Shown: piece by piece, positions 9,504 to 20,503 of the stretch
How positions within the stretch are numbered: position 1 is the first letter of the stretch
How the letters are laid out: each line of letters begins with the position of its first letter
Assembly: GCA_964634465.1 (NCBI GenBank)
Contig: CAZWLY010000018.1
Coordinates: 3,209 to 67,208 of the forward strand
DNA: 64,000 nt
Direction: 5' to 3'
Source: CAZWLY01 sp964634465
GTDB taxonomy: Bacteria; Desulfobacterota; Desulfarculia; G963662305
Notes under the pieces: model-generated
Told to the model about the DNA's origin: nothing
The model's input: only the letters and a program-made list of their open reading frames with translations
Databases searched by the model: none
Program-made: the position numbers and the translations under genes

Positions 9504-11267
9504 ATGTCCGAAAAGTCTCTCGGTGATCGGATCTGGTACGCCAACTGGCCGGCCGAAGTTCCCAAGTGCCTCGATTATCCCGACACCAGTCTGGCCGGAT
9601 TCCTGGAGGAGACGGCCGTAAAGAACGGTTCCGATCCGGCGATCAGCTTCCTGGGGGCCACGCTCAGCTACCAAGAGCTGTGGGACAAGGTCCAGCGCCT
9701 GGCCGCGGCCCTCGACCGGCTGGGATTGAAGCAGGGCGACGTCTGCGCCCTGATGCTGCCCAACTCGCCCCAGTTCGTGGTCTCCTATTACGCCTGCCAG
9801 CTTCTGGGCGTGACCGTGACCGCCATCAACCCGACCTACCTGTCCCTGGAGATCGAGCACCAGCTCAACGACTCCGGGGCCAAGGCGTTGATCGTCCTGG
9901 ACGCCATCTACTCCGAAGCGGGCAAGGTCTTGAAAAACACGGGCGTCAAGACGCTCATCGGCACCAACATCGTCGATCTCACCGGCTTCTCGGCCTTGAA
10001 GGTCTTTTTGGGCAAGCTCCTGAAGAAGATTCCCACCGGCCCCTTGCCGGCCGAGGCGCTCAAGTTCACCGATCTGTTGAAGGAGGCCCCCAATCCGCCC
10101 CAGGTCGAGGTGGACGCCGAGGACGTGGCCGTACTCCAGTACACCGGCGGTACGACCGGCTTGCCCAAAGGGGCGATGCTGACCCACAAGAACGTCGTCG
10201 CCAACGCGGTCATGTGCGACGCCTGGCTGTGGAAGCGCGAGCGTCGGGTGGGCATCGTCGGCGTGCTGCCGCTGTTCCACTCCTTCGCCATGACCACGGT
10301 CATGAACACCGCCGTCAGGGTCGGCGGCTACCAGATTTTGTTCCCCAAGCCCCCCGAGGACTTCGAAGAGCTCTTCGCCGTCATCCAGGAGCACGGGAAG
10401 AACGCCGACCTGATCATGCCCGGCGTGGCCGTCTTGTTCAACAAGATCAACACCCACCCGGCGGTCAAGAACTACGACCTGAGCGGCCTCAAGATGGCCG
10501 TCTCCGGAGCCGGCCCCCTGCCGCTGGAGGTCCAGACCACCTTCGAGAATCTGACCGGGGCCAAGATCGTCGAGGGCTACGGGCTCAGCGAGGCCTCGCC
10601 GGTCACCCACGCCAACCCTGTCTGGGGGCGGCGCAAGCAGGGCACCATCGGCTTGCCCTACCCCGACACCGACATCAAGATAATGGACAAGGAGACCGGA
10701 ACCAAGGAGCTCGACCCCTTGCCCTTCGCCGTGGCCGAGACCGGCGGCTTGACCAAGGAACAGGCCGAACAGGCCGAGGAGTACACCGGCGAGCTGGTGA
10801 TAAGAGGCCCCCAGGTGATGAAGGGCTACCTCAACAACCCCGAGGCGACCGCCGCGACTCTTCGCGACGGCTGGCTCTACACCGGCGACATCGCCTGTAT
10901 CGACGCCGATGGCTACACCATGATCCGCGACCGGGCCAAGGACATGATCAAGTTCAAGGGCTACGCCATCTTCCCGGCCGAGGTCGAGAATTTCCTTCAC
11001 AAGCATCCGGCCGTCGTCAACGCCGCGGTCATCGGCGTTCCCCACGAGAAGGTGGGCGAGATCGTCAAGGCCTTCGTCGTCCTCGATCCGGAAAAGAAGG
11101 GCCAGGTGACCGAGCAGGACATCATCGACTGGGCCAAGGGGGTGATGACCCACTACAAGGTCCCCTCGGTGGTCGAATTCCGCGACGAACTGCCGACGAC
11201 CATGGTCGGCAAGATTCTGCGCCGGGTGCTCAAAGAAGAAGAGATGAAGAAGCGAGGGGAGGGCTAG
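9504..11267 (+). CDS. AMP-dependent long-chain fatty-acid--CoA ligase
   Basis: The 587-residue product is an ANL-family acyl-CoA synthetase that activates a carboxylic acid through an acyl-AMP. Core motifs are the P-loop YTGGTTGLPKGAMLTH, VEGYGLSEASPVTH, the motif GWLYTGDIACIDADGY, and the C-terminal catalytic lysine region VGKILRR. An insertion before TGELVIRGPQ (DPLPFAVAETGGLTKEQAEQ) is less usual. The ATG at 9504 has GGAGGAAGG just upstream. Residues seven codons earlier are not conserved. The gene is monocistronic and closed by a clear terminator at 11343. Chain-length preference cannot be read from sequence. Confidence 0.93.
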   Translation: MSEKSLGDRIWYANWPAEVPKCLDYPDTSLAGFLEETAVKNGSDPAISFLGATLSYQELWDKVQRLAAALDRLGLKQGDVCALMLPNSPQFVVSYYACQLLGVTVTAINPTYLSLEIEHQLNDSGAKALIVLDAIYSEAGKVLKNTGVKTLIGTNIVDLTGFSALKVFLGKLLKKIPTGPLPAEALKFTDLLKEAPNPPQVEVDAEDVAVLQYTGGTTGLPKGAMLTHKNVVANAVMCDAWLWKRERRVGIVGVLPLFHSFAMTTVMNTAVRVGGYQILFPKPPEDFEELFAVIQEHGKNADLIMPGVAVLFNKINTHPAVKNYDLSGLKMAVSGAGPLPLEVQTTFENLTGAKIVEGYGLSEASPVTHANPVWGRRKQGTIGLPYPDTDIKIMDKETGTKELDPLPFAVAETGGLTKEQAEQAEEYTGELVIRGPQVMKGYLNNPEATAATLRDGWLYTGDIACIDADGYTMIRDRAKDMIKFKGYAIFPAEVENFLHKHPAVVNAAVIGVPHEKVGEIVKAFVVLDPEKKGQVTEQDIIDWAKGVMTHYKVPSVVEFRDELPTTMVGKILRRVLKEEEMKKRGEG

Positions 11268-11342
11268 CCGGGAGACGGTCTGGTCAGAGCCCGAGCCGGG
11301 AGGCGGTTTCGGCTCCCGGCCTCGACGACTCGCCGACAACGA

Positions 11343-11379
11343 GGGGCGGAGCGAATGGTCGTTCCGCCCCCGTTTTTTT
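11343..11379 (+). terminator. Rho-independent terminator after the acyl-CoA synthetase gene
   Basis: An 11-bp stem with one G-U pair (GGGGCGGAGCG / CGTTCCGCCCC, loop AATGGT) is followed by CG and a run of seven T residues. Confidence 0.88.
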
Positions 11380-11610
11380 ACGCCTCGGGCCGCCGGCGCA
11401 ACCGTGGCCGGGTTTGGAGCTGTCCAACTTACTCGGGATGTGAGACAATGGGTCCGAACGAAGGCGTTCGCCGGTGCGGGGAGCCGGCAAACGGCGAGAT
11501 CGGGGAGGCGGAGAGCGGTTTCCGCGCCTGAGTTTCCCCGTCTGGGCCGGCTGGCGCGGATCGCGCCTCGGATTTTTTGGAGGCGAGTGCAAATTTTTTC
11601 GTCTCACCCC

Positions 11611-11640
11611 CTTGAAATCCCTGAAAACGGTCTTAACAAA
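11611..11640 (+). promoter_or_regulatory. Possible heat-shock-type promoter region of groESL
   Basis: The 450 bases between the acyl-CoA synthetase and groES hold a terminator and no gene. CTTGAAA at 11611-11617, preceded by a run of C, matches the sigma-32 -35 element. A matching -10 element is not clear; TTAACA or TAACAA at 11633-11639 could serve a housekeeping sigma instead. No CIRCE repeat (HrcA operator) is present, so control by HrcA through this site is unlikely. Confidence 0.35.
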
Positions 11641-11719
11641 GACCCTGAACGTCCAATACGCCCGTCTGCCTATAACTCGGGCGAGAGCCAAAATTGATTT
11701 TTTTCAGGAGGAAGTGAAG

Positions 11720-12007
11720 ATGGGTTTGAGGCCGCTTAACGATCGCGTGCTGGTGAAACGGGTCGAAGAAGAGGAAAAGACCGCCGGCGGAATCATCATT
11801 CCCGACACCGCCAAGGAGAAACCCGCCCGGGGCAAGGTTTTGGCCGTGGGTGAGGGCAAGCTGTTGGACGAGGGCAGCCGCCGGCAGATGAGCGTCAAGA
11901 AAGACGACGAGGTCCTGTTCTCCAAGTACGCCGGCAACGAGATCAATCTGGACGGCGAAGACGTGATCATCATGCGTGAGGACGAGATCCTGGCCGTTAT
12001 CGAGTAA
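11720..12007 (+). CDS. groES: Co-chaperonin GroES
   Basis: The 95-residue product is the 10-kDa chaperonin that caps GroEL. It shows LRPLNDRVLVKRVEEEEKTAGGI, the IIIPDTAKEKPARGKVLAVG mobile-loop region, and DEVLFSKYAGNEINLDGEDVIIMREDEILAVIE at the end. The ribosome-binding site AGGAGGAAG precedes the ATG at 11720. It lies 55 bases upstream of groEL in the classic order. Confidence 0.98.
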   Translation: MGLRPLNDRVLVKRVEEEEKTAGGIIIPDTAKEKPARGKVLAVGEGKLLDEGSRRQMSVKKDDEVLFSKYAGNEINLDGEDVIIMREDEILAVIE

Positions 12008-12062
12008 CCGACTCTGAGCCCTTGAGGCTCGTTTTTTCATTTTCCAAGGAGGCAATGAGGCA

Positions 12063-13715
<1,653 letters not shown>

Positions 13716-13746
13716 GCCCGCTCGACGTCTCGAGTCGAAATCAATC

Positions 13747-13772
13747 GCCCTCGGCCCGAAAGGGCCGGGGGC
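13747..13772 (+). terminator. Hairpin downstream of groEL, probable terminator
   Basis: An 11-bp GC-rich stem (GCCCTCGGCCC / GGGCCGGGGGC, one T-G pair) is closed by a GAAA tetraloop, starting 31 bases after the groEL stop. There is no U-tract, so it may act as a 3' stabilising hairpin or a weak terminator. Confidence 0.5.
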
Positions 13773-13956
13773 TTACCGTTCGGGCGAAATCCATCCGACC
13801 CGACATCCCTTTCCGCCGAGGCGCGATCTCTGGTAATATTCTAACTCGCAAGGCCCCTTTTTCTTGATCCGACGACCAACCGTTCTCCCTCGGCCCCGAT
13901 CGCGGCCGGAATGCTTTTGATCTTCGGGGCCAGCCGAGCGCCGTCTAGGAGAGGAC

Positions 13957-16041
13957 ATGGAGCGCGAGCCGAACCGACTGATCGACGAGAAGAGCCCCTA
14001 TCTCATCCAACACGCCTACAATCCGGTCGATTGGCGACCCTGGGACGAAGAGGCCTTTTTGGAGGCCGAGGCCGAGGAAAAATTGATCTTCCTCTCCATC
14101 GGCTACTCCACCTGCCACTGGTGCCACGTCATGGAGCGCGAGTCGTTTCAGGACGAGGAGGTGGCGGCGCTTTTGAACAAGAATTTCGTGGCCATCAAGG
14201 TCGATCGGGAGGAGCGCCCCGACATCGACGCCGCCTTCATGCAGGTCTGTCAGATGATGACCGGCTCGGGCGGCTGGCCGCTGACCATCATCCTCACCCC
14301 GGACAGGCGTCCCTTTTTCGCGGCGACGTATCTGCCCAAGCATTCCCGCTTCGGCCGGGTGGGGCTGATGGACCTTTTGCCCAGGCTGGAACTGGTCTGG
14401 AAGAACCGGCGCGACGAGGTCTTCGCCTCGGCCAATCAGGTGATCAACTCGCTCAAAAAGCAGGTCGGCGCCTCGCCGGGCAAGCGACTCGATGAAAAGA
14501 CCCTGGCGGCGGCCTTCGAGCAGCTCAGCCGCCGGTTCGATCCGGCCTACGGCGGTTTCGGCAACGCGCCCAAGTTCCCCACCCCCCACAACCTCATGTT
14601 CCTGCTGAGGTATTACCGCCGCACCGGCGAGCCCAAGGCGCTGAAGATGGTCGAGGAGACCTTGACCGCCATGTCTCTCGGCGGCATCCACGATCAGCTC
14701 GGTTTCGGCTTCCATCGTTACTCCACCGATCGCGCCTGGCTGTTGCCCCACTTCGAGAAGATGCTCTACGACCAGGCGCTGCTGGCGATGGCCTATCTGG
14801 AGGCCTATCAGGTCAGCGGCCGGGACGATTTCGCCGAGACGGCCCGCCGCATCTTCACCTACGTCCTCAGAGACATGAGAGCGCCGGAGGGCGGCTTCTT
14901 CTCGGCCGAGGACGCCGACAGCGAGGGCGAGGAGGGGCGTTACTACCTCTGGCGACTCAGCGAGGTTAAGGCGGTCCTGGAGCCGGAGCTGGCCGAGCTG
15001 GCGATCAAGCTGTTCAACCTGACCAGCGAGGGCAACTTCTACGACGAGACCACCCAGGAGAAGACAGGGGCCAACATCCTCTATCTGGCCCGTCCGCTGG
15101 AGAGGTTGGCCGGGGAGTTGGACCTCCACCCCGACGCCTTGGCGGTGCGGCTGGAGTCGATCAGGGACAAGCTCCTGAGCGCCAGGAACGAACGGGTCCG
15201 ACCCCGGCGGGACGACAAGGTGCTCGCCGACTGGAACGGCCTGATGATCGCCGCCCTGGCCAAGGGGGCCCGGGCGCTCGGCGAGCCGGTCTATGCCGAA
15301 GCGGCCGCCCAGGCGGCGGAGTTCATTTTGGCCGAGTTGACCACCACCCACGGCCGGCTGTTGCACCGCTACCGGGATCGCGACGCGGCCATCGACGCCT
15401 TTGCCGGCGACTACGCCTTTTTCGTCTGGGGGCTGTTGGAGCTCCACCAGGCCACTCAACAGCCGGCCCTGTTGCGGCGGGCGGTCAAGCTGACCGAGGA
15501 CCTCATCGAGCGCTTTTGGGCCGACGACGGCGGCCTCTACCAGACCGCCGAGGAGGCCGAGGCGCTCCCCGTCCGGTTGAAAGAGATCTACGACGGGGCC
15601 ACGCCCTCGGCCAACTCGGTGGCGGCGATGAACCTCATCCGGTTGGCCCGGTTGACCGGCCGGGTCGAGTGGGAGGTCAAGGCCGAGCGCCTGATCCGGG
15701 CCTTCGCCGGCACGGTCAAGCAAAACCCGTCGGCCTACACCCACCTTCTCATGGCGGTCGAGCTGGGTCTGAACCCCGGCCGGGAGGTGGTCGTGGTCGG
15801 CGACGCCGAGGCCGAGGACGTCCAGGCCATGCTGGCCGCCCTGGCCGGCCGGTTCGACCCGGAGACGGCGGTTGTGTTGAAACCCGACGGACCAGCCGGT
15901 GAGGAGGTGGCCCTGGTGGCCGAATACACCGCCGAGATGACGGCTCGGGAGGGTAGGGCCACGGCCTACGTCTGCACCGGACAGGCCTGCGCCGAGCCGA
16001 CCACCGACGTGAACAGGCTGTTGGAGTTGCTGGAAGACTAG
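13957..16041 (+). CDS. YyaL/spermatogenesis-associated-20-like protein: thioredoxin-fold plus six-hairpin glycosidase-like domain
   Basis: The 694-residue product starts with the DUF255 thioredoxin-like domain: NRLIDEKSPYLIQHAYNPVDW, then YSTCHWCHVMERESF containing the CxxC, and VDREERPDIDAAFM. The rest is an alpha/alpha-barrel region with GGFGNAPKFPTPHNL, GGIHDQLGFGFHRYSTD, WLLPHFEKMLYDQALL and DDKVLADWNGLMI. Proteins of this family are widespread and full length is about 680-700 residues, so this one is intact. Their activity is unknown. The ATG at 13957 follows a TAGGAGAGG ribosome-binding site. A weak promoter-like TAATAT lies at 13834. Confidence 0.92.
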   Translation: MEREPNRLIDEKSPYLIQHAYNPVDWRPWDEEAFLEAEAEEKLIFLSIGYSTCHWCHVMERESFQDEEVAALLNKNFVAIKVDREERPDIDAAFMQVCQMMTGSGGWPLTIILTPDRRPFFAATYLPKHSRFGRVGLMDLLPRLELVWKNRRDEVFASANQVINSLKKQVGASPGKRLDEKTLAAAFEQLSRRFDPAYGGFGNAPKFPTPHNLMFLLRYYRRTGEPKALKMVEETLTAMSLGGIHDQLGFGFHRYSTDRAWLLPHFEKMLYDQALLAMAYLEAYQVSGRDDFAETARRIFTYVLRDMRAPEGGFFSAEDADSEGEEGRYYLWRLSEVKAVLEPELAELAIKLFNLTSEGNFYDETTQEKTGANILYLARPLERLAGELDLHPDALAVRLESIRDKLLSARNERVRPRRDDKVLADWNGLMIAALAKGARALGEPVYAEAAAQAAEFILAELTTTHGRLLHRYRDRDAAIDAFAGDYAFFVWGLLELHQATQQPALLRRAVKLTEDLIERFWADDGGLYQTAEEAEALPVRLKEIYDGATPSANSVAAMNLIRLARLTGRVEWEVKAERLIRAFAGTVKQNPSAYTHLLMAVELGLNPGREVVVVGDAEAEDVQAMLAALAGRFDPETAVVLKPDGPAGEEVALVAEYTAEMTAREGRATAYVCTGQACAEPTTDVNRLLELLED

Positions 16042-16138
16042 GCGGGTAGAGGCCGTTGTCGATCTATCGGCGTTGCTTCGACTCTTGGTAAACCGGCCGC
16101 CGGTGTGATCGACGGCCGCGCCAGCGCCGACCGGTCCG

Positions 16139-16792
16139 TCACGTCTGGTCCAACGGCTCGCCGGGGAAGCGGGGTCCGGGTTGGATGTTGACCCCCTTGA
16201 TGACCACGTTGTCCGGGAAGAAATCGAGGACGTTCAGGCAGCCGTAGTCTTGGGAGAGGTTGAGCACCCTTTGAATCTCGATGCCCAGCGCCTTGGCCAG
16301 AATCAGCCGGTTGACCGCGCCGTGGGCCACCACCGCCGCCGCCCGGCCGGAGTTGGCCTCAACGATGCGCTCGATCGCCGGCCAGGCTCGATCCTGGACG
16401 TCGGCCATGGTCTCCCCGCCGTCGATGCGGTAGGCGGCCAGGTCGGCGAACCAGGCGGCCATCTCCTGAGGGTAGGTTTTTCTGACCTCCTGGAAGCTCA
16501 TTCCCTCCAGGCGGCCGAAGTGCATCTCCCGAAGATCGTCCTCCACGATGGCTTCGAGGTCGAACTTGTCGCCTAGAATCCGGGCCGAAGCCAGGCAGCG
16601 GGCCAGGGGGCTGGAGTAGAGGCGGACCGGGCTCGATTCGGCCAGGTAGTCGGCCACCCGTTCGATTTGGGCCGGCCCCTCGACCGGGTCCAAGGGGGCG
16701 TCGGTGGCGCCGTTGAACCGGTTGCGGGACTCGGGCGCGACCACGCCGTGGCGGATAAGGAAGATTCGGGTCGGCGGGATTGTCTCGGCCAT
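16139..16792 (-). CDS. Histidine phosphatase family protein (phosphoglycerate-mutase-like)
   Basis: The 217-residue product is a branch-1 histidine phosphatase. The phosphohistidine motif FLIRHG is near the N-terminus, with LYSSPLARCLASARIL, the acidic residue motif LREMHFGRLEGMSF, and the second histidine in AVVAHGAVNRLIL. Such enzymes hydrolyse small phosphate esters, for example alpha-ribazole phosphate or phosphosugars. The substrate cannot be read here. It is the last gene of the sensor-kinase operon, 15 bases after the SDR gene. Confidence 0.9.
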   Translation of the reverse strand: MAETIPPTRIFLIRHGVVAPESRNRFNGATDAPLDPVEGPAQIERVADYLAESSPVRLYSSPLARCLASARILGDKFDLEAIVEDDLREMHFGRLEGMSFQEVRKTYPQEMAAWFADLAAYRIDGGETMADVQDRAWPAIERIVEANSGRAAAVVAHGAVNRLILAKALGIEIQRVLNLSQDYGCLNVLDFFPDNVVIKGVNIQPGPRFPGEPLDQT

Positions 16793-16807
16793 GAAGCGCT
16801 CTCTCCG

Positions 16808-17698
16808 TCACTTGAGGTAATCGGCCAGTCCCGCCTCCAGGGGGATCGGCGTCAAGTCGAGCAGCCGGTAGAACTCGTCGGCCTCGGCGGCGTTGCCCTC
16901 CAACAGCATGTCGAGCTGGGGGGCGGTCAGGGGAAAGGCGGCCCAGCCGCCAAAGGCGACGGCCGCCAACCGAATCGGCCAGACCGGCAGATGGATAAGT
17001 TTCGGCCTCTTGCCGATCACCCGGCCAATGGCTCGGAGCAACTCGTTATAGGTGTAGGCCTTGGGCCCGGTGACGTCAAGGCTTTGGCCGATCGTCTCGG
17101 GGATGGTGAGCGCCTTGGCCAGGCCCTGAGCCACGGTCGTCACCGAAACCGGTTGGAGGCGGTACTCGCCCGAGCCGATGACCGGGACCAGCGGCCAGGT
17201 GCGAACCTGGCGGGCGAAGATGTTGATCGAGAGGTCCCGGGGGCCGAAGATGAGCGACGGTCTGAAGATCGTCCACTTCAGCCCCGAGGCCCGAACCTCG
17301 GCCTCGGCCGCGGCCTTGGTCCGGTGGTAGGGCGAGGCCGAATCGGGCCGGGCGCCCAAGGCGCTTAAGTGCAGGTAGCGCTTCACCCCGGCCTCTTTGA
17401 GAGCGGCGATGACGTTGATCGTGGCTTCGAGATGGAGCTTCTCGAAGGTGATTCCCCGTCTGGGGAACTCGCGGATGACGCCCACCAGGTGGATCGCCGC
17501 CGCGACGCCGGCCGCCGCCTCGGCCAGCCCGGCCGGGTCGGTCACGTCGCCGGAGGCGATCTCCAGCTCGATTCCCGGCGGCAGCTTTTTCTCCGAGCCT
17601 GGCCTGACCAGGGCCCGGACGTCATGGCCGGCCTGAACGACGGCCTCGATGACCTCGGTGCCGACGAAACCGGTGCCGCCGGTAATCAAAACCTTCAA
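16808..17698 (-). CDS. NAD(P)-binding SDR, NDUFA9-like
   Basis: The 296-residue product is an atypical short-chain dehydrogenase. The dinucleotide fold begins VLITGGTGFVGTEV, followed by HLVGVIRE, YLHLSALGARPDSASPYHRTKAAAE (catalytic-like Y and K in YHRTK) and FRPSLIFGPRD. This pattern matches the complex-I NDUFA9-subunit-like group of bacterial SDRs. Relatives bind NAD(P)H and may have structural or quinone-related roles. It lies 18 bases after the response-regulator gene in the same operon. No substrate can be assigned. Confidence 0.88.
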   Translation of the reverse strand: MKVLITGGTGFVGTEVIEAVVQAGHDVRALVRPGSEKKLPPGIELEIASGDVTDPAGLAEAAAGVAAAIHLVGVIREFPRRGITFEKLHLEATINVIAALKEAGVKRYLHLSALGARPDSASPYHRTKAAAEAEVRASGLKWTIFRPSLIFGPRDLSINIFARQVRTWPLVPVIGSGEYRLQPVSVTTVAQGLAKALTIPETIGQSLDVTGPKAYTYNELLRAIGRVIGKRPKLIHLPVWPIRLAAVAFGGWAAFPLTAPQLDMLLEGNAAEADEFYRLLDLTPIPLEAGLADYLK

Positions 17699-17716
17699 GT
17701 CTCGGCCTCCCCCGGC

Positions 17717-19063
17717 TCAGCCCAGCCCGTAGCGCTTTATCTTTTGGTAGAGCGTCTTGAGCCCGATCCCCAGTCGCTGGGCGGCGGCGGTCTTGTTGCC
17801 CTCGCAGCGCTCCAAGGCCAGGCGGATCATCAGCCGCTCCATCTCCTTGAGTGAAGTGACCGGTTCGATCTCCTGGGCCTCCTTGAGAACCGGGAAGAGG
17901 TCCTTGAGCCCGATCTCCTCCCCCTGGGCGGCGATGATGCCCCGCTCGATGAGGTTCTTGAGCTCGCGGATGTTGCCCGGCCAGTCATACTGGCAAAGAA
18001 AGATCATCGCCTCGTTGCCCACCGTCTTGACCGGCAGGTTCAGCCGCCGGGCCTGGAGGACCAGGAAGTGGGCGACGAGAAGAGGGATGTCCTCCTTGCG
18101 TTCCCTCAGCGGCGGCAGGTGGAGGGGGAAGACGTTCAAACGGTAGAACAGATCGCGGCGGAAATCGCCCTGATCGACCAACTCCTTGAGGTCCTTGTTG
18201 GTGGCGCAGATCACCCGGACCTGAACCTTGCGTTCGGTCTTTCCGCCGACGGGGGTGAAGCTCTGGGTGTCCAGGACCCGAAGCAGTTCGGCCTGGGCCT
18301 TCTGGCTCAGCTCACTGACCTCGTCCAAAAAGAGCGTTCCGCCGTCGGCCCGCTCGAAGAGGCCCTGGCGATCGGTCACCGCGCCGGTGAAGGCGCCCTT
18401 GGTGTGGCCGAACAGCTCGCTCTCCAGGAGCGTCGGCGGCAAGGCGGCCGAGTTGACGGCCACGAAGGGCGCCTGGCGGTCTCCGGCCAGCCGGTGGATG
18501 GTCTGGGCGACCAGTTCCTTGCCGGTTCCGGTCTCGCCATAGATCAACACCGAGGCCGGGGTGGCGGCCACCTTGCGGATGTCGTCCATGACCTGGAGCA
18601 TGGCCGGGCTGTGGCCGATGATCGTCTCGCCGTCGCTGGGATCGCTGATCTCCCGGCGAACCTCGTCCACCAGGCGCTTCTTGTGGACCGCCTGGGCGAC
18701 CACCCGCCAGAAGCCGTCCTCCTGGTTTTGAATCGGTTTTTCGAAGTAGTGGTAGGCGCCTTCCTTGACCGCCATGACCGCCTTCTCCACCGAGCCGTAG
18801 GCGGTCATCAGAATCACCGGCAGGCCGGGGTAGCTGGACGAAATCTCGCGGAAGAGCTGATAGCCGTCCATGTCGCCCGGCATCATCACGTCGCTGATGA
18901 CGACGTCCACCCCGCTGGAAGCCAGGATATCCAGCGCTTCGGCGGGGCCGACGGCGGTCAGAATCTCATACTCCACGTCCCGGCCGCTGGCCTTGGTCGC
19001 CCTGACGAAGATGTCCAGAAAATCCTTGTCGTCGTCAACGACGAGTATCCGATACCGCGACAT
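17717..19063 (-). CDS. Sigma-54-dependent response regulator (NtrC family)
   Basis: The 448-residue product has three domains: a receiver (1-120, with ILVVDDDKDF and phospho-acceptor Asp in VVISDVMMPG), an AAA+ domain (about 145-385, with the Walker A GETGTGKELVAQTIH, the sigma-54 contact loop GAFTGA and Walker B GGTLFLDEVSEL), and a Fis-type helix-turn-helix at the end (NKTAAAQRLGIGLKTLYQKIKRYG). All key residues are present, so it should activate sigma-54 promoters. Three sensor-kinase genes lie immediately upstream. The nearest stop codon overlaps this start (TGATG), indicating translational coupling. I found no convincing -24/-12 promoter in the window, so targets may be elsewhere. Confidence 0.96.
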   Translation of the reverse strand: MSRYRILVVDDDKDFLDIFVRATKASGRDVEYEILTAVGPAEALDILASSGVDVVISDVMMPGDMDGYQLFREISSSYPGLPVILMTAYGSVEKAVMAVKEGAYHYFEKPIQNQEDGFWRVVAQAVHKKRLVDEVRREISDPSDGETIIGHSPAMLQVMDDIRKVAATPASVLIYGETGTGKELVAQTIHRLAGDRQAPFVAVNSAALPPTLLESELFGHTKGAFTGAVTDRQGLFERADGGTLFLDEVSELSQKAQAELLRVLDTQSFTPVGGKTERKVQVRVICATNKDLKELVDQGDFRRDLFYRLNVFPLHLPPLRERKEDIPLLVAHFLVLQARRLNLPVKTVGNEAMIFLCQYDWPGNIRELKNLIERGIIAAQGEEIGLKDLFPVLKEAQEIEPVTSLKEMERLMIRLALERCEGNKTAAAQRLGIGLKTLYQKIKRYGLG

Positions 19064-20472
19064 CAGGACTCCTGTGCTTTGAGAGCGGGATTGGCCGGCA
19101 AATGGATGCTGACCACGGTGCCCAGGCCGGGGGTCGAATCGAGATTGACCAGCCCCCCGTGGGCCTCGACGATGTTACGGACCAGCAGCAACCCCAGACC
19201 CGTATCCCGTCGGCCGCCGATCAGGGCCGGCTCCATGACCCGTTTCTGGGTCTCCAGGTCCATTCCTTTGCCGTCGTCCCGGAAGTCTATTCTAACCCAA
19301 CCCGACTCCGATTCGGAAACCGCGATTTTTATTCGGCCCCGCCGGTCCACCGCCGCGACCGCATTGGCCAGCAGATTGTCGAACACCTGGCCGATGAGGT
19401 TCCAATCGACCACGATCCGCCGCCGGCTGTCGCCCGAGAGCTGGACCATGATCTCCCGGTCTTCGAGAACCGGCCGGAAGTCATCGATGACCCGCTCCAA
19501 CTCGACGCCGACCAGCCCGGACTCGAAGTTGAGCTGGGGGACGGCGTCCATGGACGACAAGGTCCGGATGAAGTCGGCCAGCTTCTCCGCGCCTCGTTCG
19601 AGGGCGGCCAAGGTCTCGGTCGAATTCGAATTCAGGTTTTCGTTTTTGATCAGGGACAGGGAAAAGACCAGTTTGTTCAGAAAGGCGCCGACATGCTGGG
19701 CGACCTTGGCCGCGCTGGCGCCCAGGACGGCCCGGTTGCGGGCTTCGACAAGGGCGGCGGTACGGTGAAAGAGGGTTTTTTCCATGGCCTTGAACTGGAC
19801 GGCCAGGCTCAAGGTGAGCCAGAGGGCCAGCCAGAACGAAGCCAGCCACGCCGTCGGCGCGCCCAAGAGGAAGCCGAAACCCAGATAACCCGCCGCATCG
19901 TGGACAAGACCGGCCCACCATCCCATCAGGCCGATCGCGGCCGGAGCGAGGTGGGAACCGGACAATCGCCGCCGGCCGATCAACCACCCGACCACGCCGT
20001 TTAGAGCCGTCGCCCCGATCGAGGCGTAGACGACGACGGCCGCCAATAGAACTCCCGGTCGAGGGGAGACGACGCCTTGGGGGCCGGGAGGCGTAACCGT
20101 CCCCGCCGCCGGTTGATCGAACGCCAGTAGGAGCGCCGAGAATATCGCCGACACCCCGATCACGATCCACATCGAGCGGCCGGGTCGAAACTCGGTCAGG
20201 CCGGCCAGGGTCAACAGGCAGGCCGGCGGCAGCCAGGCCAATCCGAGCAGTAGAATCCGACTCCCCCAGGCGGCGGCCGGAGGGGAGTTAAGCCCCAAGG
20301 CGGTCAGCCCCAGCAGGTGGACGGCCATGGCGGCGTAGAGAGCGGCCAGCCCGGTCAACAGCCTGAAGTCCCTGAACAGGGCGAAGACCATCAGACAGAC
20401 CGCGGCCACCATGGTGCTGGCCGTAACGCCCAACAGCGGGGCTACGCTGGGGCCTGGGATGAAGTCAGGCAA
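19063..20472 (-). CDS. Membrane sensor histidine kinase C (third of three paralogues)
   Basis: The 469-residue product has about seven hydrophobic segments in residues 1-230, then a coiled linker (KTLFHRTAALVEARNRA) and a kinase core. The presumed phospho-acceptor His is in KVAQHVGAFLNKLVF, an H-box without the usual Pro. The ATPase domain shows the N-box VFDNLLANAVAAV, the G1 box DDGKGMD and the G2 box TGLGLLLVRNIVEAHGG. It resembles the two kinases upstream in layout and in the H-box. It overlaps the response-regulator start by one base, so it is the kinase most tightly coupled to it. Confidence 0.92.
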   Translation of the reverse strand: MPDFIPGPSVAPLLGVTASTMVAAVCLMVFALFRDFRLLTGLAALYAAMAVHLLGLTALGLNSPPAAAWGSRILLLGLAWLPPACLLTLAGLTEFRPGRSMWIVIGVSAIFSALLLAFDQPAAGTVTPPGPQGVVSPRPGVLLAAVVVYASIGATALNGVVGWLIGRRRLSGSHLAPAAIGLMGWWAGLVHDAAGYLGFGFLLGAPTAWLASFWLALWLTLSLAVQFKAMEKTLFHRTAALVEARNRAVLGASAAKVAQHVGAFLNKLVFSLSLIKNENLNSNSTETLAALERGAEKLADFIRTLSSMDAVPQLNFESGLVGVELERVIDDFRPVLEDREIMVQLSGDSRRRIVVDWNLIGQVFDNLLANAVAAVDRRGRIKIAVSESESGWVRIDFRDDGKGMDLETQKRVMEPALIGGRRDTGLGLLLVRNIVEAHGGLVNLDSTPGLGTVVSIHLPANPALKAQES

Positions 20473-20503
20473 CGATCGCTTCTCCTGAATCGAGCATTCG
20501 ACC

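Noticed and set aside
9276..11339. Long open frame antisense to the acyl-CoA synthetase gene
   Set aside because: The composition (many Gly, Asp, Val, His and Gln) is that of an antisense shadow; the plus-strand frame has clear enzyme motifs.
11585..11593. Half of a CIRCE-like element (GAGTGCAAA) upstream of groES
   Set aside because: The matching half TTAGCACTC is absent at the nine-base spacing.
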